Shown here one piece after another: positions 1 through 8,586 of a DNA stretch of 64,000 nucleotides. This DNA is from Halovenus salina (GTDB taxonomy: Archaea > Halobacteriota > Halobacteria > Halobacteriales > Haloarculaceae), in NCBI RefSeq assembly GCF_026410925.1, contig NZ_CP112972.1:2728001-2792000 (forward strand), given 5' to 3'. The position numbers were made by a program, and so were the translations under genes. Position 1 is the first letter of the stretch; the number at the start of each line of letters is the position of its first letter. The notes under the pieces were generated by a model that made no database searches, had not been told where the DNA came from, and saw only the letters and a list, made by a program, of their open reading frames with translations.

Positions 1-1
1 T

Positions 2-538
2 CTCGCTGCCATCGAGACCGTCGCCGACGAGCTCTCGGTGCCGGTCATCGTCAAGGAAACTGGAAACGGCATCTCCCGAGAGACAGCAACGCGACTCGCC
101 GACGCCGGTGTCGACTGCCTCGACGTGGCGGGCAAGGGCGGTACCACCTGGTCCGGTGTCGAGGCCCATCGTGCCGCTGCCGCGAACGACCGCCGCCACG
201 AGAAAGTGGGGACCCGATTCCGCAACTGGGGGCTCCCGACGGCTGTGAGCACGCTCGAAGCAAGTGGGTGCCACGACTGCGTGGTCGCGAGCGGCGGCGT
301 CCGCTCTGGGCTCGACATCGCCAAGGCCGTCGCGCTTGGGGCACGTGCGGGCGGACTCGCAAAACCGTTCCTCGGTCCCGCCGGCCAGGGTACCGAGGCC
401 GTGGTCGAACTCGTCGAAGACATCCTCGCCGAACTCAAGACGGGGATGTTCGTCACCGGCTCGGCGACGGTCGGCGACCTTCAGGACGCCGAGTATGTCG
501 TCCTCGGGCGAACAGAGACGTTTCTCGACCAGCGGTAG
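2..538 (+). CDS. fni: Isopentenyl-diphosphate delta-isomerase type 2, C-terminal part
   Basis: The 5' end lies outside the window; the reading frame is open from base 2. Type 2 IPP isomerase is an FMN- and NAD(P)H-dependent TIM-barrel enzyme that interconverts IPP and DMAPP, the entry point to archaeal isoprenoid lipids and carotenoids. The visible part has the family's glycine-rich [11 protein letters not shown] segment that contacts the flavin, the later [13 protein letters not shown] strand-helix (phosphate-binding part of the barrel) and the [13 protein letters not shown] segment, followed by the usual C-terminal helices. About 178 residues are visible, roughly half of the family length. 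It is convergent with rpl11, separated by a hairpin that could serve both genes. Family assignment is secure; only the truncation by the window edge limits it. Confidence 0.93.
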   Translation, partial: LAAIETVADELSVPVIVKETGNGISRETATRLADAGVDCLDVAGKGGTTWSGVEAHRAAAANDRRHEKVGTRFRNWGLPTAVSTLEASGCHDCVVASGGVRSGLDIAKAVALGARAGGLAKPFLGPAGQGTEAVVELVEDILAELKTGMFVTGSATVGDLQDAEYVVLGRTETFLDQR

Positions 539-628
539 TTACAGCGACGACTGACCGAGAAAAATACCGAAAAACGGAGCCGTCGCGGAGTTATGCTTCG
601 GCCGCGTCGACTTCCTCAGCAAACACAC

Positions 629-655
629 CGTCAGACTCGCAAAGCTCGTCTGACG
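629..655. terminator. Hairpin between convergent fni and rpl11
   Basis: A perfect 8-bp inverted repeat (cgtcagac at 629-636, gtctgacg at 648-655) with an 11-nt loop lies between two convergent stop codons. Position suggests a transcription terminator or processing hairpin. No long T-run follows on either strand, so this is inference from position and structure. Confidence 0.4.
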
Positions 656-667
656 AGCGTTCGCGGA

Positions 668-1156
668 CTACGCTGTCGCTTCGTCCGCGAACATCTCGTC
701 GTACTCGCCGTCGTCGATTTTCTGCTTGAACTCGCGAGGGTTGTCACCTTCGATGGTGACGCCCAGCGAAGTGCAGGTGCCAACGACCTCCTTGGCGGCA
801 TTTTTCAGGTCGTAGGCGAGCAGGTCGGGATGTTTCTGCTCTGCAATCTGTTTGACCTGATCGACCGAGAGGTCGGCAACGAACTCCTCGTGGGGCTCGC
901 CGCTACCGGTGTCGAAGCCGGCCTCGTCTTTGACGAGCTCGGCCGTCGGCGGCACACCGACCTCAATCTCGAAGGACCCGTCTTCCTCGTAGGAGATGGT
1001 GATGGGGACCTCGGTCCCGTCGAAGGCGGCGGTCTGGTCGTTGATTTCCTGGACGACAGCCTGCACGTCGACCGGGGTCGGACCGAGTTCGGGGCCAAGC
1101 GGCGGCCCAGGGTCGGCCTGACCTCCGGGGACGAGTGCCTCGATAGTGTCAGCCAT
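668..1156 (-). CDS. rpl11: 50S ribosomal protein L11
   Basis: Large-subunit protein of the GTPase-associated centre, which binds 23S rRNA helices 43/44 and cooperates with the L10-L12 stalk. The 162-residue protein has the family N-terminal proline-rich stretch (PGGQADPGPPLGPELGPTPV), where L11 contacts factors, and the C-terminal RNA-binding domain (DLKNAAKEVVGTCTSLGVTIEG). It ends in the acidic tail usual in haloarchaea. Unlike many archaea it is not followed by rpl1, rpl10 and rpl12; here the neighbour is convergent fni. The ATG at 1156 lies about 28 nt from a TATA-like element, consistent with a very short or absent leader. Confidence 0.97.
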   Translation of the reverse strand: MADTIEALVPGGQADPGPPLGPELGPTPVDVQAVVQEINDQTAAFDGTEVPITISYEEDGSFEIEVGVPPTAELVKDEAGFDTGSGEPHEEFVADLSVDQVKQIAEQKHPDLLAYDLKNAAKEVVGTCTSLGVTIEGDNPREFKQKIDDGEYDEMFADEATA

Positions 1157-1177
1157 ATCCGATACTCTGTCGGCACA

Positions 1178-1190
1178 GGTTTAAGAATTC
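1178..1190 (-). promoter_or_regulatory. TATA-like element of rpl11
   Basis: Read on the minus strand the A/T-rich string is GAATTCTTAAACC, centred about 28 nt upstream of the rpl11 ATG. Haloarchaeal TATA boxes sit near -26/-27, so this predicts an almost leaderless mRNA. Assigned from position and composition only. Confidence 0.45.
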
Positions 1191-1222
1191 CTTTTCAACT
1201 GCGCGGGTGAGAGCTGCTCACA

Positions 1223-1423
1223 CTACGCGACGGTGACTCCGTTACGGGCGAGGAAGTCGCTAACGCCTTTTATTTCGACGGGGCTGCCGATGATGCGGAC
1301 GCTCCCTTTTTCACACCGGACTGTGACGGTAAACTCTGATTCGATCTCCCCTCGGAGGTCGGCGAGCGCGTCCCGTGGCAGTAAAATCTGCGTGCTATCC
1401 CGCAATCGGGCGGCCTCGCTCAT
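1223..1423 (-). CDS. Small conserved protein, possibly KH-like fold
   Basis: A 66-residue protein that I do not recognise by name. It starts MSEAARLRDSTQILLP and its second half alternates strands and a helix around FTVTVRCEKGSVRIIGSPVE, a pattern reminiscent of small KH or RNA-binding alpha/beta modules; the fold suggestion is inference only. It lies downstream of the prepilin peptidase gene on the same strand (about 55 nt apart) and upstream of rpl11, so it may share a transcript with either. Codon and amino-acid usage (acidic start, high G+C third positions) match the neighbours, which supports a genuine gene. Confidence 0.65.
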   Translation of the reverse strand: MSEAARLRDSTQILLPRDALADLRGEIESEFTVTVRCEKGSVRIIGSPVEIKGVSDFLARNGVTVA

Positions 1424-1478
1424 TATATACTATTTCTGACGCTCGTCATATTAGTGTGTCGAAACGTCGCTCTCTCTG

Positions 1479-2534
1479 TCAGGCGACACCGAGGAAGCCC
1501 AAAAGCGTGAACAGCAGGTCGCCGTAGACAAACGAGACCACCAGCCCGAAGAACATCGGCACGATGAACGGAATGCCCGGAGAAATCCAGACGACATCCT
1601 CCTCTGTAAGCGTCTCCAAGCCGTCGCGGAGCATCTCGGGAGTCGTCCCGTAGGCGTTCCCGTCGATATCATCGAGGAAGGCCTCTGCTCCCCAGGGGTC
1701 GTCGGTCGTACCACCGTCGGTCTCGACTGCAGAGGCGGTACCGCCCACGTCACTGTTTGCGATTGACCCCGTTCCAGGGGGGTTGGGCTCGTCGGGCAGC
1801 GAGTCGGGGTCACGATAGCGATCAGGGTCGGCTCGGACCGACGCGAGGTCGAGACCACGCCACTGCAGATACATCCGCAACGCATCCAGGTCGAGTCGCC
1901 GCCAGGAGAGATGTGAGCGGACCGCCGACAGCGAGCGCGCGTCACGTAGCCGACCCTCGGCGAACTCGAGCAAGACGCCGTATCGTCGTGTTGCGTCCGT
2001 GGCCTCGATTGGCGTCGCCACGAACATCGCCGGCGAGACGTAGCCGGTCACGGCGTTTTTGCCCGCGAGCGCGACTGGATACAGCGCCCCGAGCAACACC
2101 GTGTTCGCGAGTATCGTCATCGAGAAGACGCCCACGTCGGTCGCGACCAGCGGGAGCGTGGCGAACTCACCGTCGATGCCGACGGCCCAGAGGTGATACT
2201 CCGGATAGGTCGGAAACAGCAACGCGATGACCATGAACGCCTTGGTGTCGGCACCGCCGAACCCGCCCAGCAGCCAGAAGCCATAGGCAAGCGGGACGAG
2301 GACGAGTACCGAGATGCTCACGCGCGTGAGAAAGAGGCGCTGGTCGAGTGCGGTCGCGTCGCCGGTGATGACCATGTACCCCTCCCAGACGAGCAAGACG
2401 AGCGCGAGCGCCCCGAGTGGGTACCAGGTCCGGTGTGGAATCCGCCTGGTTTTGATATCACGCCAGGCGAGATAGCCAAAGGCCGGCAGCACGACCAGAC
2501 GAAGAAGGTCTGGAATGGTGGCGAAATCGAACAC
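1479..2534 (-). CDS. pibD: Prepilin/prearchaellin peptidase, A24 family
   Basis: Membrane aspartic protease that removes class III signal peptides from archaellins and type IV pilins. Two catalytic aspartates are visible: D26 in the first loop ([16 protein letters not shown]) and D96 in the GxGD-type motif, here [11 protein letters not shown]. The N-terminal half carries the hydrophobic helices; residues after about 170 form an unusually long hydrophilic, acidic region before a last hydrophobic helix near the C-terminus, so this is the large haloarchaeal form (351 aa). Gene order is small protein, pibD, then the pyrG operon, all on the minus strand. Substrates are not encoded in this window. 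Confidence 0.88.
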   Translation of the reverse strand: MFDFATIPDLLRLVVLPAFGYLAWRDIKTRRIPHRTWYPLGALALVLLVWEGYMVITGDATALDQRLFLTRVSISVLVLVPLAYGFWLLGGFGGADTKAFMVIALLFPTYPEYHLWAVGIDGEFATLPLVATDVGVFSMTILANTVLLGALYPVALAGKNAVTGYVSPAMFVATPIEATDATRRYGVLLEFAEGRLRDARSLSAVRSHLSWRRLDLDALRMYLQWRGLDLASVRADPDRYRDPDSLPDEPNPPGTGSIANSDVGGTASAVETDGGTTDDPWGAEAFLDDIDGNAYGTTPEMLRDGLETLTEEDVVWISPGIPFIVPMFFGLVVSFVYGDLLFTLLGFLGVA

Positions 2535-2585
2535 AGTACTCGGTGTGTCGCGGTCGTAATTAAGGGTTTGTGAGGCGGCCGTCGA

Positions 2586-2912
2586 CTACGCGTCTAGCTC
2601 CGTTGCGACCTCTTCGGGGTCGAACAGCGCAGGGTCGAGTATCAGGTCCGTCTGTGGGAGCGCGAAATCGGCCAGTGAATCCTCAGTGTAGACAACGACT
2701 TTCAGTTCGGAATTGATGTCTTTCGCGACGGGAACCGAGGTCGCCTGTGCGGCCTCGGTCAGGACGTATACCTCCGCCTCGGCGATGTCAGCGTCTTCGA
2801 GCACCGAACGGTTGCCGATGTCGACGGCGGTGACGGCAAAGCCTTCCTCTTCGATTGCCCCGGCGATATCGTGTGTGTCTGTACCCGTGACGACGACGTG
2901 TGTTTCGCTCAT
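2586..2912 (-). CDS. Small Rossmann-like protein of the pyrG-guaA operon (DUF7126-type)
   Basis: A 108-residue protein. It starts with a beta-strand and glycine turn (HVVVTGTDTHDIAGAIEE) followed by further alternating strands and helices (VTAVDIG, EVYVLTEAA, LKVVVYTED), which looks like a reduced NAD-binding/TrkA-N type fold. I recognise it as the haloarchaeal DUF7126 type, sometimes labelled CTP synthetase because of its location, although it has none of the enzyme's motifs. Its ATG follows the guaAb stop by a single base, and guaAb overlaps the pyrG stop, so the three proteins are probably made from one mRNA by coupled translation. Function unknown; a regulatory nucleotide-sensing role is a guess. 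Confidence 0.75.
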   Translation of the reverse strand: MSETHVVVTGTDTHDIAGAIEEEGFAVTAVDIGNRSVLEDADIAEAEVYVLTEAAQATSVPVAKDINSELKVVVYTEDSLADFALPQTDLILDPALFDPEEVATELDA

Positions 2913-2913
2913 C

Positions 2914-3831
2914 TTACTCGTACTCGATTGTTGCGGGTGGCTTGTGGGTCACGTCGTAGACCACCCGTGAGACGGTCTCGTTCTCGCCGGTGATGCGTGA
3001 CTGGATGCGCTGGAGGGTCTCCCAGTCGATCTCCTGTGCGCGTGCGGTCATACCGTCGCGGCTCTCGACCGAGCGGACGGCGACGACCCAGCCGTGGACG
3101 CGGTTATCGCCTTTGACACCCGTGGCTTTCCCGATGACCGCCGCGAGCGCCTGCCAGGGGTCGTACTCTTCGAGTTCCTCTTCGACAACGTGGTTTGCCT
3201 CCCGGGCCACGTCGAGTTTCTCCTCTGTTACCTCGCCGAGGATACGCACGGCAAGTCCTGGACCGGGGAACGGCATCCGCTCTGCGACGACCGCTTCGAG
3301 GTCGAGCTCGCGGGCGACCTCGCGAACCTCGTCTTTGTAGAGGTCTCGCATCGGCTCGACGATTTCCTCGAAATCGATGCGCTCGGGGAGACCGCCGACG
3401 TTGTGGTGGGATTTGATTGTCCCCTCGCTCTCGATGCGGTCGGGGTAGATGGTCCCCTGGACGAGCGAGTCGGCGTCGGTGTCCCGGGCGACGCGTTCGA
3501 ACTCGCGGATGAACTGCTCGCCGATTGCGTGGCGCTTCTCTTCGGGGTCGGTGACGCCTTCCAGAACATCGAGAAAGCGGTCCTTTGCGTCGACGACCCG
3601 CAGCGAGTCCATATACGAGAACGTCTCCCGGATGCTCTCGGTCTCGCCTTTGCGCATCAGCCCTGTATCGACGTAGACAGGGGTGAGCTGGTCGCCGACG
3701 GCCTCGTAGGCCAGTGCGGCGGCCGTCGACGAGTCGACGCCGCCAGAGAGTGCGATAATCGCGTTCGAGTTGCCGATTTCCGTCCCGATTTCCTCGATTT
3801 TCTCCTCGATGAAGCTATCAACGTCGACCAT
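2914..3831 (-). CDS. guaAb: GMP synthase, ATP pyrophosphatase subunit B
   Basis: Converts XMP to GMP with ATP and ammonia. It carries the PP-loop [11 protein letters not shown] near residue 30 and the C-terminal XMP-binding/dimerisation part ending KPPATIEYE, with the [13 protein letters not shown] block typical of the family. It lacks the glutamine amidotransferase domain: in archaea this is a separate subunit (GuaAa), which is not in this window. At 305 aa the length fits the split archaeal form. The start codon overlaps the pyrG stop by one base (TGATG), implying translational coupling with CTP synthase, so purine and pyrimidine amination are in one operon. Confidence 0.95.
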   Translation of the reverse strand: MVDVDSFIEEKIEEIGTEIGNSNAIIALSGGVDSSTAAALAYEAVGDQLTPVYVDTGLMRKGETESIRETFSYMDSLRVVDAKDRFLDVLEGVTDPEEKRHAIGEQFIREFERVARDTDADSLVQGTIYPDRIESEGTIKSHHNVGGLPERIDFEEIVEPMRDLYKDEVREVARELDLEAVVAERMPFPGPGLAVRILGEVTEEKLDVAREANHVVEEELEEYDPWQALAAVIGKATGVKGDNRVHGWVVAVRSVESRDGMTARAQEIDWETLQRIQSRITGENETVSRVVYDVTHKPPATIEYE

Positions 3832-5459
3832 CAGTACGCACCTCCGTTGGCCGCACTGATAGCATCGACGAACCCGACGAACGGCGGGCTGGCACGCGTT
3901 GGCCGCGACCGGAACTCCGGATGGAACTGCGTCCCAAGGAAGTATGGATGGTCCGGCAGTTCGAGGACCTCCATCCGCCTGCCGGAAGTGCCAGAGAAGA
4001 CGAGGCCGTTCGCTTCGAGGTCCTCGATGTACTCGGGGTTGACCTCGTAGCGGTGGCGGTGACGCTCTCGACAGGCCGTCTCGTCGTAGAGGTCGGCTGC
4101 GAGCGTCCCGTCGACGATTTCAGTAACGTGAGTGCCCAGACGCATCGTCCCACCCATGTCGTCGAGTTCCTCCTGTTCGGGCAACAGGTCGATAACGGGG
4201 TGGGGTGTCTCGTCTTCGAGTTCCGCCGAGTGTGCACCATCGAGTCCGAGGACGTTCCGGGCGAACTCCACGACGGCCATCTGGAAGCCGAGACAGAGAC
4301 CGAGGAACGGAACGCCGTTCTCGCGGGCATACCGGATTGCCTCGATTTTCCCTTCGGTTCCCCGCGAGCCAAAGCCACCCGGCACGACGACGCCGTCGAT
4401 CCCGTCGAGCTCGCCATCGTCGCCGTCAGCGAGGTTTTCGGAGTGAATCCACTCGCGCTCGACCTCGACGTTACACTCTAGGCCGGCGTGTTTGAGCGCC
4501 TCGTGAATCGAGATGTAGGCGTCTTCGAGACCGTACTTGCCAACCAGTGCGACCCGAGCTGTCTCCTCGGTCGCTCGGGTCACGCGGTCGCGCCACTCGG
4601 TGTCTCGCTTGCCGACTGGGGCTGCCTCGTCTTCGAGACCCAGATACTCCATGACGTAGTCGTCAAGATTCTCCTCTTGAAGACGGAGCGGGACGTGATA
4701 GATGTCTTCGACGTCCGAATTTGAGAACACCGCCTCGTGGGGCACATCACAGAACAAGGCAATCTTCTCGCGGGTCTGTGCGTCGAGTGGATCCGAGGAC
4801 CGGCCGACGAGGATGTCAGGCTGGAGGCCGATGCTCCGGAGTTCCTTGACGCTGTGTTGTGTGGGTTTGGTCTTCTGTTCGCCGTTTTTCGAGTACGGGA
4901 CCAGCGTGACGTGGGTGAAGAGGATATCGTCGTCGTCCTCCTCGTGGGCGAACTGGCGGAGCGCCTCCAGGTAGGGCATCCCCTCGATGTCGCCGACGGT
5001 GCCGCCGACCTCGACGATACAGACATCGCTACCGACCGCAGCCTCGCGGACCCGGCGCTTGATGTCGTCGGTGATGTGTGGGATAATCTGGACGGTCTTC
5101 CCGAGGTAGTCACCCGCGCGCTCCTTCTCAATGACGTTGCGGTAGACTTTCCCCGTCGTTACGTTGTGGTCGGAGGTCATGTCGATATCGAGGAAGCGCT
5201 CGTAGTTCCCCAGGTCGAGGTCGACCTCGCCACCATCCTTGAGAACGTAGACCTCCCCGTGCTGGAAGGGGTTCATCGTGCCCGCGTCGACGTTGAGATA
5301 GGGGTCGATCTTGACAGCGGTCACGTCGAAGCCAGCGTTTGCTAGCAGTCGCCCGGTACTCGCCGCGGTGATACCCTTCCCAAGGCCGGACATGACCCCG
5401 CCTGTAACGAAAATGAACTTCCGACCCAGACTCGGATCGTACCCTGTATCTGTCGGCAT
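3831..5459 (-). CDS. pyrG: CTP synthase
   Basis: Makes CTP from UTP, ATP and glutamine. Residues 1 to about 275 form the synthetase (amidoligase) domain with the N-terminal [16 protein letters not shown]-loop, and residues from about 300 on form the class I glutamine amidotransferase domain with the nucleophile motif [11 protein letters not shown] and a C-terminal FHPEF histidine-glutamate pair. The length of 542 aa is standard. First gene of a three-gene coupled operon with guaAb and the DUF7126-type protein. A 130-bp gap with a small hairpin separates it from the chemoreceptor gene upstream. Confidence 0.97.
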   Translation of the reverse strand: MPTDTGYDPSLGRKFIFVTGGVMSGLGKGITAASTGRLLANAGFDVTAVKIDPYLNVDAGTMNPFQHGEVYVLKDGGEVDLDLGNYERFLDIDMTSDHNVTTGKVYRNVIEKERAGDYLGKTVQIIPHITDDIKRRVREAAVGSDVCIVEVGGTVGDIEGMPYLEALRQFAHEEDDDDILFTHVTLVPYSKNGEQKTKPTQHSVKELRSIGLQPDILVGRSSDPLDAQTREKIALFCDVPHEAVFSNSDVEDIYHVPLRLQEENLDDYVMEYLGLEDEAAPVGKRDTEWRDRVTRATEETARVALVGKYGLEDAYISIHEALKHAGLECNVEVEREWIHSENLADGDDGELDGIDGVVVPGGFGSRGTEGKIEAIRYARENGVPFLGLCLGFQMAVVEFARNVLGLDGAHSAELEDETPHPVIDLLPEQEELDDMGGTMRLGTHVTEIVDGTLAADLYDETACRERHRHRYEVNPEYIEDLEANGLVFSGTSGRRMEVLELPDHPYFLGTQFHPEFRSRPTRASPPFVGFVDAISAANGGAY

Positions 5460-5540
5460 ATCGACCGTGTGCTGGCTACGGGCAAAACCGTTTCGGACCG
5501 CGCCCTCTGCACGGGTGAGAACTGAACTTGCTGTTCACAC

Positions 5541-5556
5541 GTCTCGACAGCGAGAC
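5541..5556 (-). terminator. Possible terminator hairpin downstream of the chemoreceptor gene
   Basis: Perfect 6-bp inverted repeat GTCTCG-acag-CGAGAC with a 4-nt loop, 36 nt beyond the stop codon of the chemoreceptor gene and 80 nt before pyrG. Suggested by position; no T-run follows. Confidence 0.35.
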
Positions 5557-5591
5557 AGCCCGACGAACACGACGGTAGCTGTGCTCTCTCG

Positions 5592-6920
5592 CTATTCGCG
5601 GACGTTCTCGACTTTCGTCTCGACATCGTCGACGATAGTCCCGAACATCTCGTTCGAGGCCGCGATGGTGTCCATCTCTTCTGCGACTTCGGTGATGTTT
5701 TTCGACACTTCGTCGACAGTCGAAGCGATTTCCTCGCTACCAGAGGCCAGGTCCTCGGTCGCCATCGCCACCTCGTCGATGCCGGTCGAGACCTCCTCGT
5801 TTGCCTCGCTTATCTCGCCAAGTGCGCCCATCATCTCCTCGACTTGGTCGCCGGCGGCCCCGATTTCCTCGCTTACCTCGTTGAGACTGGAAATCGTATC
5901 TGTCGTCTCTGACTTTATCTCGCCGACTTGTTCCTCGATGTTCTCGACTTCGGTTTTCGACTCCTCGGCGAGGGCTTTCACCTCGTTTGCGACGACGGCG
6001 AACCCTTCGCCGGCCTCGCCTGCGCGGGCGGCCTCGATTGAGGCGTTCAACGCCAGCATGTTAATCTGGTCTGCGATGTCGGTGATGGCTTCGACAATCT
6101 CGTCGATGCGCTCGATTTTCTCGGCCAACACCTCGAAGTCCTCCTCGACTTGCGACCGGGCCTCCTCGACTTCCTCCATTCGCTGGTTCGTCGCCTCGCC
6201 CGTCTCGTAGCCTTCAGTTGCGAGTGTCTCTGCTCGCGTGCTCGTCTTGTTGACCTGCTCTGAGTTTGCGGCGACCTCTTCGATTGTGGCGCTGAACGTA
6301 CTGATTTCCTCGGAGATCTGTCTGACCTGGCGCTGCTGACCGTCGAGTAGGTCGTTGACCGTGTTCGTCCGGTCAGAGACGTCCTCGGTCGACAGCTTCA
6401 GGTCGTCGACTGCCTGTTGGACGTCGTCGAGTCGCGCCTGATTTTCCTCTGAGAGGGAGTTTTCGTCCCCACCGGAAGCCGCTTCTTGGCTCGCGCCCGC
6501 GGCGGCGATATCACTCAGTGTGCCCCGGACGAGTGCCGTCACCTGCTGTGCCGCCTCCTCGCTGTCGTCGGTTCTCTCGATAGCCTCTTCGATGGATTCG
6601 TCCAGAAAGGACGCATAGAGATCGACGTACTCCGGAAGCGTGTTCCCACCTTTTCGATGGGTTTCCCAACCGTCGGTGCGGTCTGTCGAATCCGGAGCCA
6701 GCACACCCTCGAAGTGGGTCTGTAATTGTGCCCGTACCTGGTCCGGTGACGCCCCGTTGAAATCGGTCTGTTGAACGTACTGGCCGAGTGCTTGCTCACT
6801 ACTTTCGAGAACGATGTTTTCTAACTCTGGTTCGGATTCGAGCCGGTCGTCCGGTCGAATATCCTCGATTATTCGTCGTGTCGATTCGTCCACGTACGAA
6901 ACAGAATGTGTCTCAGTCAT
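5592..6920 (-). CDS. Soluble methyl-accepting chemotaxis transducer with a short globin-like sensor
   Basis: A 442-aa transducer with no membrane helix. The signalling hairpin tip around residues 290-320 ([20 protein letters not shown]) is canonical and should bind CheA/CheW; long flanking coiled coils carry paired glutamates suitable for methylation. Residues 1-150 form the sensor. Residues about 66-115 resemble the core of HemAT-type protoglobin sensors: a helix ending QTHFEGVL, a histidine at 88 and, eight residues later, P96 then [12 protein letters not shown], matching the spacing from the proximal heme histidine to the conserved proline in HemAT. The segment before H88 is about five residues shorter than in HemAT and the N-terminal helices are reduced, so heme binding is uncertain. 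Oxygen or redox sensing is inference. Confidence 0.85.
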   Translation of the reverse strand: MTETHSVSYVDESTRRIIEDIRPDDRLESEPELENIVLESSEQALGQYVQQTDFNGASPDQVRAQLQTHFEGVLAPDSTDRTDGWETHRKGGNTLPEYVDLYASFLDESIEEAIERTDDSEEAAQQVTALVRGTLSDIAAAGASQEAASGGDENSLSEENQARLDDVQQAVDDLKLSTEDVSDRTNTVNDLLDGQQRQVRQISEEISTFSATIEEVAANSEQVNKTSTRAETLATEGYETGEATNQRMEEVEEARSQVEEDFEVLAEKIERIDEIVEAITDIADQINMLALNASIEAARAGEAGEGFAVVANEVKALAEESKTEVENIEEQVGEIKSETTDTISSLNEVSEEIGAAGDQVEEMMGALGEISEANEEVSTGIDEVAMATEDLASGSEEIASTVDEVSKNITEVAEEMDTIAASNEMFGTIVDDVETKVENVRE

Positions 6921-7136
6921 CTAAGTTCACTCCGCTGGTTGCCGCCAGAAGTCTGTCAGCCGGTGGTGTTCCAGAGTTGCAACTCGAAAACGGCTCTGAC
7001 ATGCCGGCAACTCTGTGACCATATCCTCACGTTGATCACATCACTGTACTGAATTATACTTGCTGCATGAATATTCAACTGAGCGACACGGTGGGCGGAC
7101 ACATTCCCGGCGAAGAACACACAAACAGTCAGGGCG

Positions 7137-7679
7137 TCACCACTCGAGGACCCAAGCAGCCTGTTCGTCGGGGTTCGGGTCGGTATCCTCCAGCCTGGTT
7201 CGGTTGACTTCCGAGCTGAGGTCCTGGACAATCCCTTTCGAACAGCCCTTGGCGAACTCGGCGCTGAGGTTGTACCCCTCCGTGATGCCGACGCGCACCT
7301 CGCGGTCGCCGAGCTGTTCGACAGTGTACTTGCCCGCGGGGAAGTCGAGGTCGCTGTTGCGGTAGGCGGCCTCGTGGAACGAGTTCCAGATTTCGAATCC
7401 GTCCATCACTGTCTCGACATCGTCCGGCCACTCGATGGCCTTTCCGCTCTCGACGCCGCCCTCCATCATCGTCTTCTCGCCGACTTCTTCGAGCACTTCC
7501 TGGAAGGCCTTTTCGACATCTGCGTTCAGGTACCAGGAGTCTGCTTCGAGCGTTCCCATGTGGTCTTCGAAGATCTCGCGGACCTTTCGCTCGAAGACAG
7601 GGGAGACTTTCCCCGCACTCTCGATGAACGCGACCATGTACTTGCCGGTCGCTTCCGCCTCTGGGTCGTAATATGACAT
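7137..7679 (-). CDS. Unknown protein next to a Bat-type regulator
   Basis: I do not recognise this family. From the ATG at 7679 it has 180 residues, soluble and acidic, with a helical first half (KYMVAFIESAGKVSP, VEKAFQEVLEEVGEKTM) and a strand-rich middle (AGKYTVEQLGDREVRVGIT), broadly like small ligand-binding domains such as V4R or heme-NO-binding folds, but no specific motif proves this. An upstream ATG at 7733 would add 18 residues; I prefer 7679 because an A/T-rich TATA-like string lies inside that extension at about 7718-7726. A 10-mer also found upstream of the neighbouring regulator gene sits 68 nt before this start, so the regulator probably controls it. Confidence 0.7.
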   Translation of the reverse strand: MSYYDPEAEATGKYMVAFIESAGKVSPVFERKVREIFEDHMGTLEADSWYLNADVEKAFQEVLEEVGEKTMMEGGVESGKAIEWPDDVETVMDGFEIWNSFHEAAYRNSDLDFPAGKYTVEQLGDREVRVGITEGYNLSAEFAKGCSKGIVQDLSSEVNRTRLEDTDPNPDEQAAWVLEW

Positions 7680-7746
7680 ATCTGAATAAACACTGGGCGT
7701 GGTGAAGTAGTTGTTGCGCGAATATACATGCATAGTCGGTTGTTAC

Positions 7747-7756
7747 CAACACACAT
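7747..7756 (-). promoter_or_regulatory. Shared 10-mer upstream of the unknown gene (possible operator)
   Basis: TGTGTGTTGG on the minus strand, 68 nt before the 7679 start codon. The identical 10-mer occurs 75 nt before the start of the neighbouring regulator gene (8493-8502). Shared position and sequence suggest one transcription factor acts at both. Confidence 0.4.
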
Positions 7757-7770
7757 GGATGGCGGGACGA

Positions 7771-8418
7771 TTACTCGAAGTAGTCGGTAACCCCGTTTTC
7801 GGCGAGAGTTTTCATGCCGCGACGGATGCGTTCGGAGGCCGCCTGGTCGCTGATACCGACCCGCTCGGAAACGTCCGAAAGCGAGGCACGACGAGGGACT
7901 TCGAAGTAGCCGGATTTGATTGCCTCGGCCAGCACCTCCTGTTGTTTCCCCGTCAGTCCGAAAGCCTCCTCTGAGAGGAAAAACTGACGGTCACGGACGA
8001 CCGTCGGCTGGATATCCATCCCGTACTCTTCGGCCCGCGACTGGAACGTCCCGAAGGCGTGTTTATCGGGGAAGTTCATCTTGACGTACCAGCCGTGGTC
8101 GGTGTTGCGGGCGTTGAGATAGAGGCCATCGAGGTCGACAGCCGCCTCGTAGACTTTCTGGTCGACCGTATCGGGGACGAGCGTCAGACGGAGCAGTCCA
8201 CCGTTGCCCTCGTCCGAGAGCGCAACAGCCTTGTCTACCATCGGGTCCTCGGCTGTGACAGCGATAAAATCCGCCAACGAGGCATCTCTGGCGACACAGA
8301 TGAGACGCAGCGTCGTATCGGGGCTCGTCGCCAGGTCACGAATGTCGACCCTGGCGTCGGAAAATGATTTGAGTGTCTCTTCGAGAATATTGCTGGTGTT
8401 ATAGAACTCTACGTACAT
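7771..8418 (-). CDS. Bacterio-opsin activator (Bat)-type HTH regulator
   Basis: 215-aa transcription factor of the haloarchaeal HTH-10 group. The C-terminal helix-turn-helix is clear: LTGKQQEVLAEAIKSGYFEV, then ASLSDVSERVGISDQAASER, the characteristic layout of Bat-like proteins. The N-terminal 150 residues form an alpha/beta region without PAS or GAF motifs that I can identify; it probably senses a ligand or partner. The gene precedes the unknown gene at 7137-7679 and both carry the same 10-mer about 70 nt upstream of their starts, consistent with autoregulation plus control of the neighbour. Confidence 0.88.
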   Translation of the reverse strand: MYVEFYNTSNILEETLKSFSDARVDIRDLATSPDTTLRLICVARDASLADFIAVTAEDPMVDKAVALSDEGNGGLLRLTLVPDTVDQKVYEAAVDLDGLYLNARNTDHGWYVKMNFPDKHAFGTFQSRAEEYGMDIQPTVVRDRQFFLSEEAFGLTGKQQEVLAEAIKSGYFEVPRRASLSDVSERVGISDQAASERIRRGMKTLAENGVTDYFE

Positions 8419-8492
8419 ATCTTTATTCGGCGTCGTGTAACTGGCAGCCTGACGGTACTCGCCTTCGCCGCGTTTGGGTTTTCCCTGTTAGT

Positions 8493-8502
8493 CCAACACA
8501 CA
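8493..8502 (-). promoter_or_regulatory. Shared 10-mer upstream of the Bat-type regulator (possible operator)
   Basis: TGTGTGTTGG on the minus strand, 75 nt before the regulator's ATG; identical to 7747-7756. On the plus strand it also forms one arm of CCAAC-10 nt-GTTGG, a short inverted repeat. Confidence 0.4.
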
Positions 8503-8586
8503 CCGTCGTTGGTTACTTTCGGTCCGTCCTATATATGTTACTCGGTCTACCTATCCCTGAAAAACAATATAGCGTGACTATGTTTT

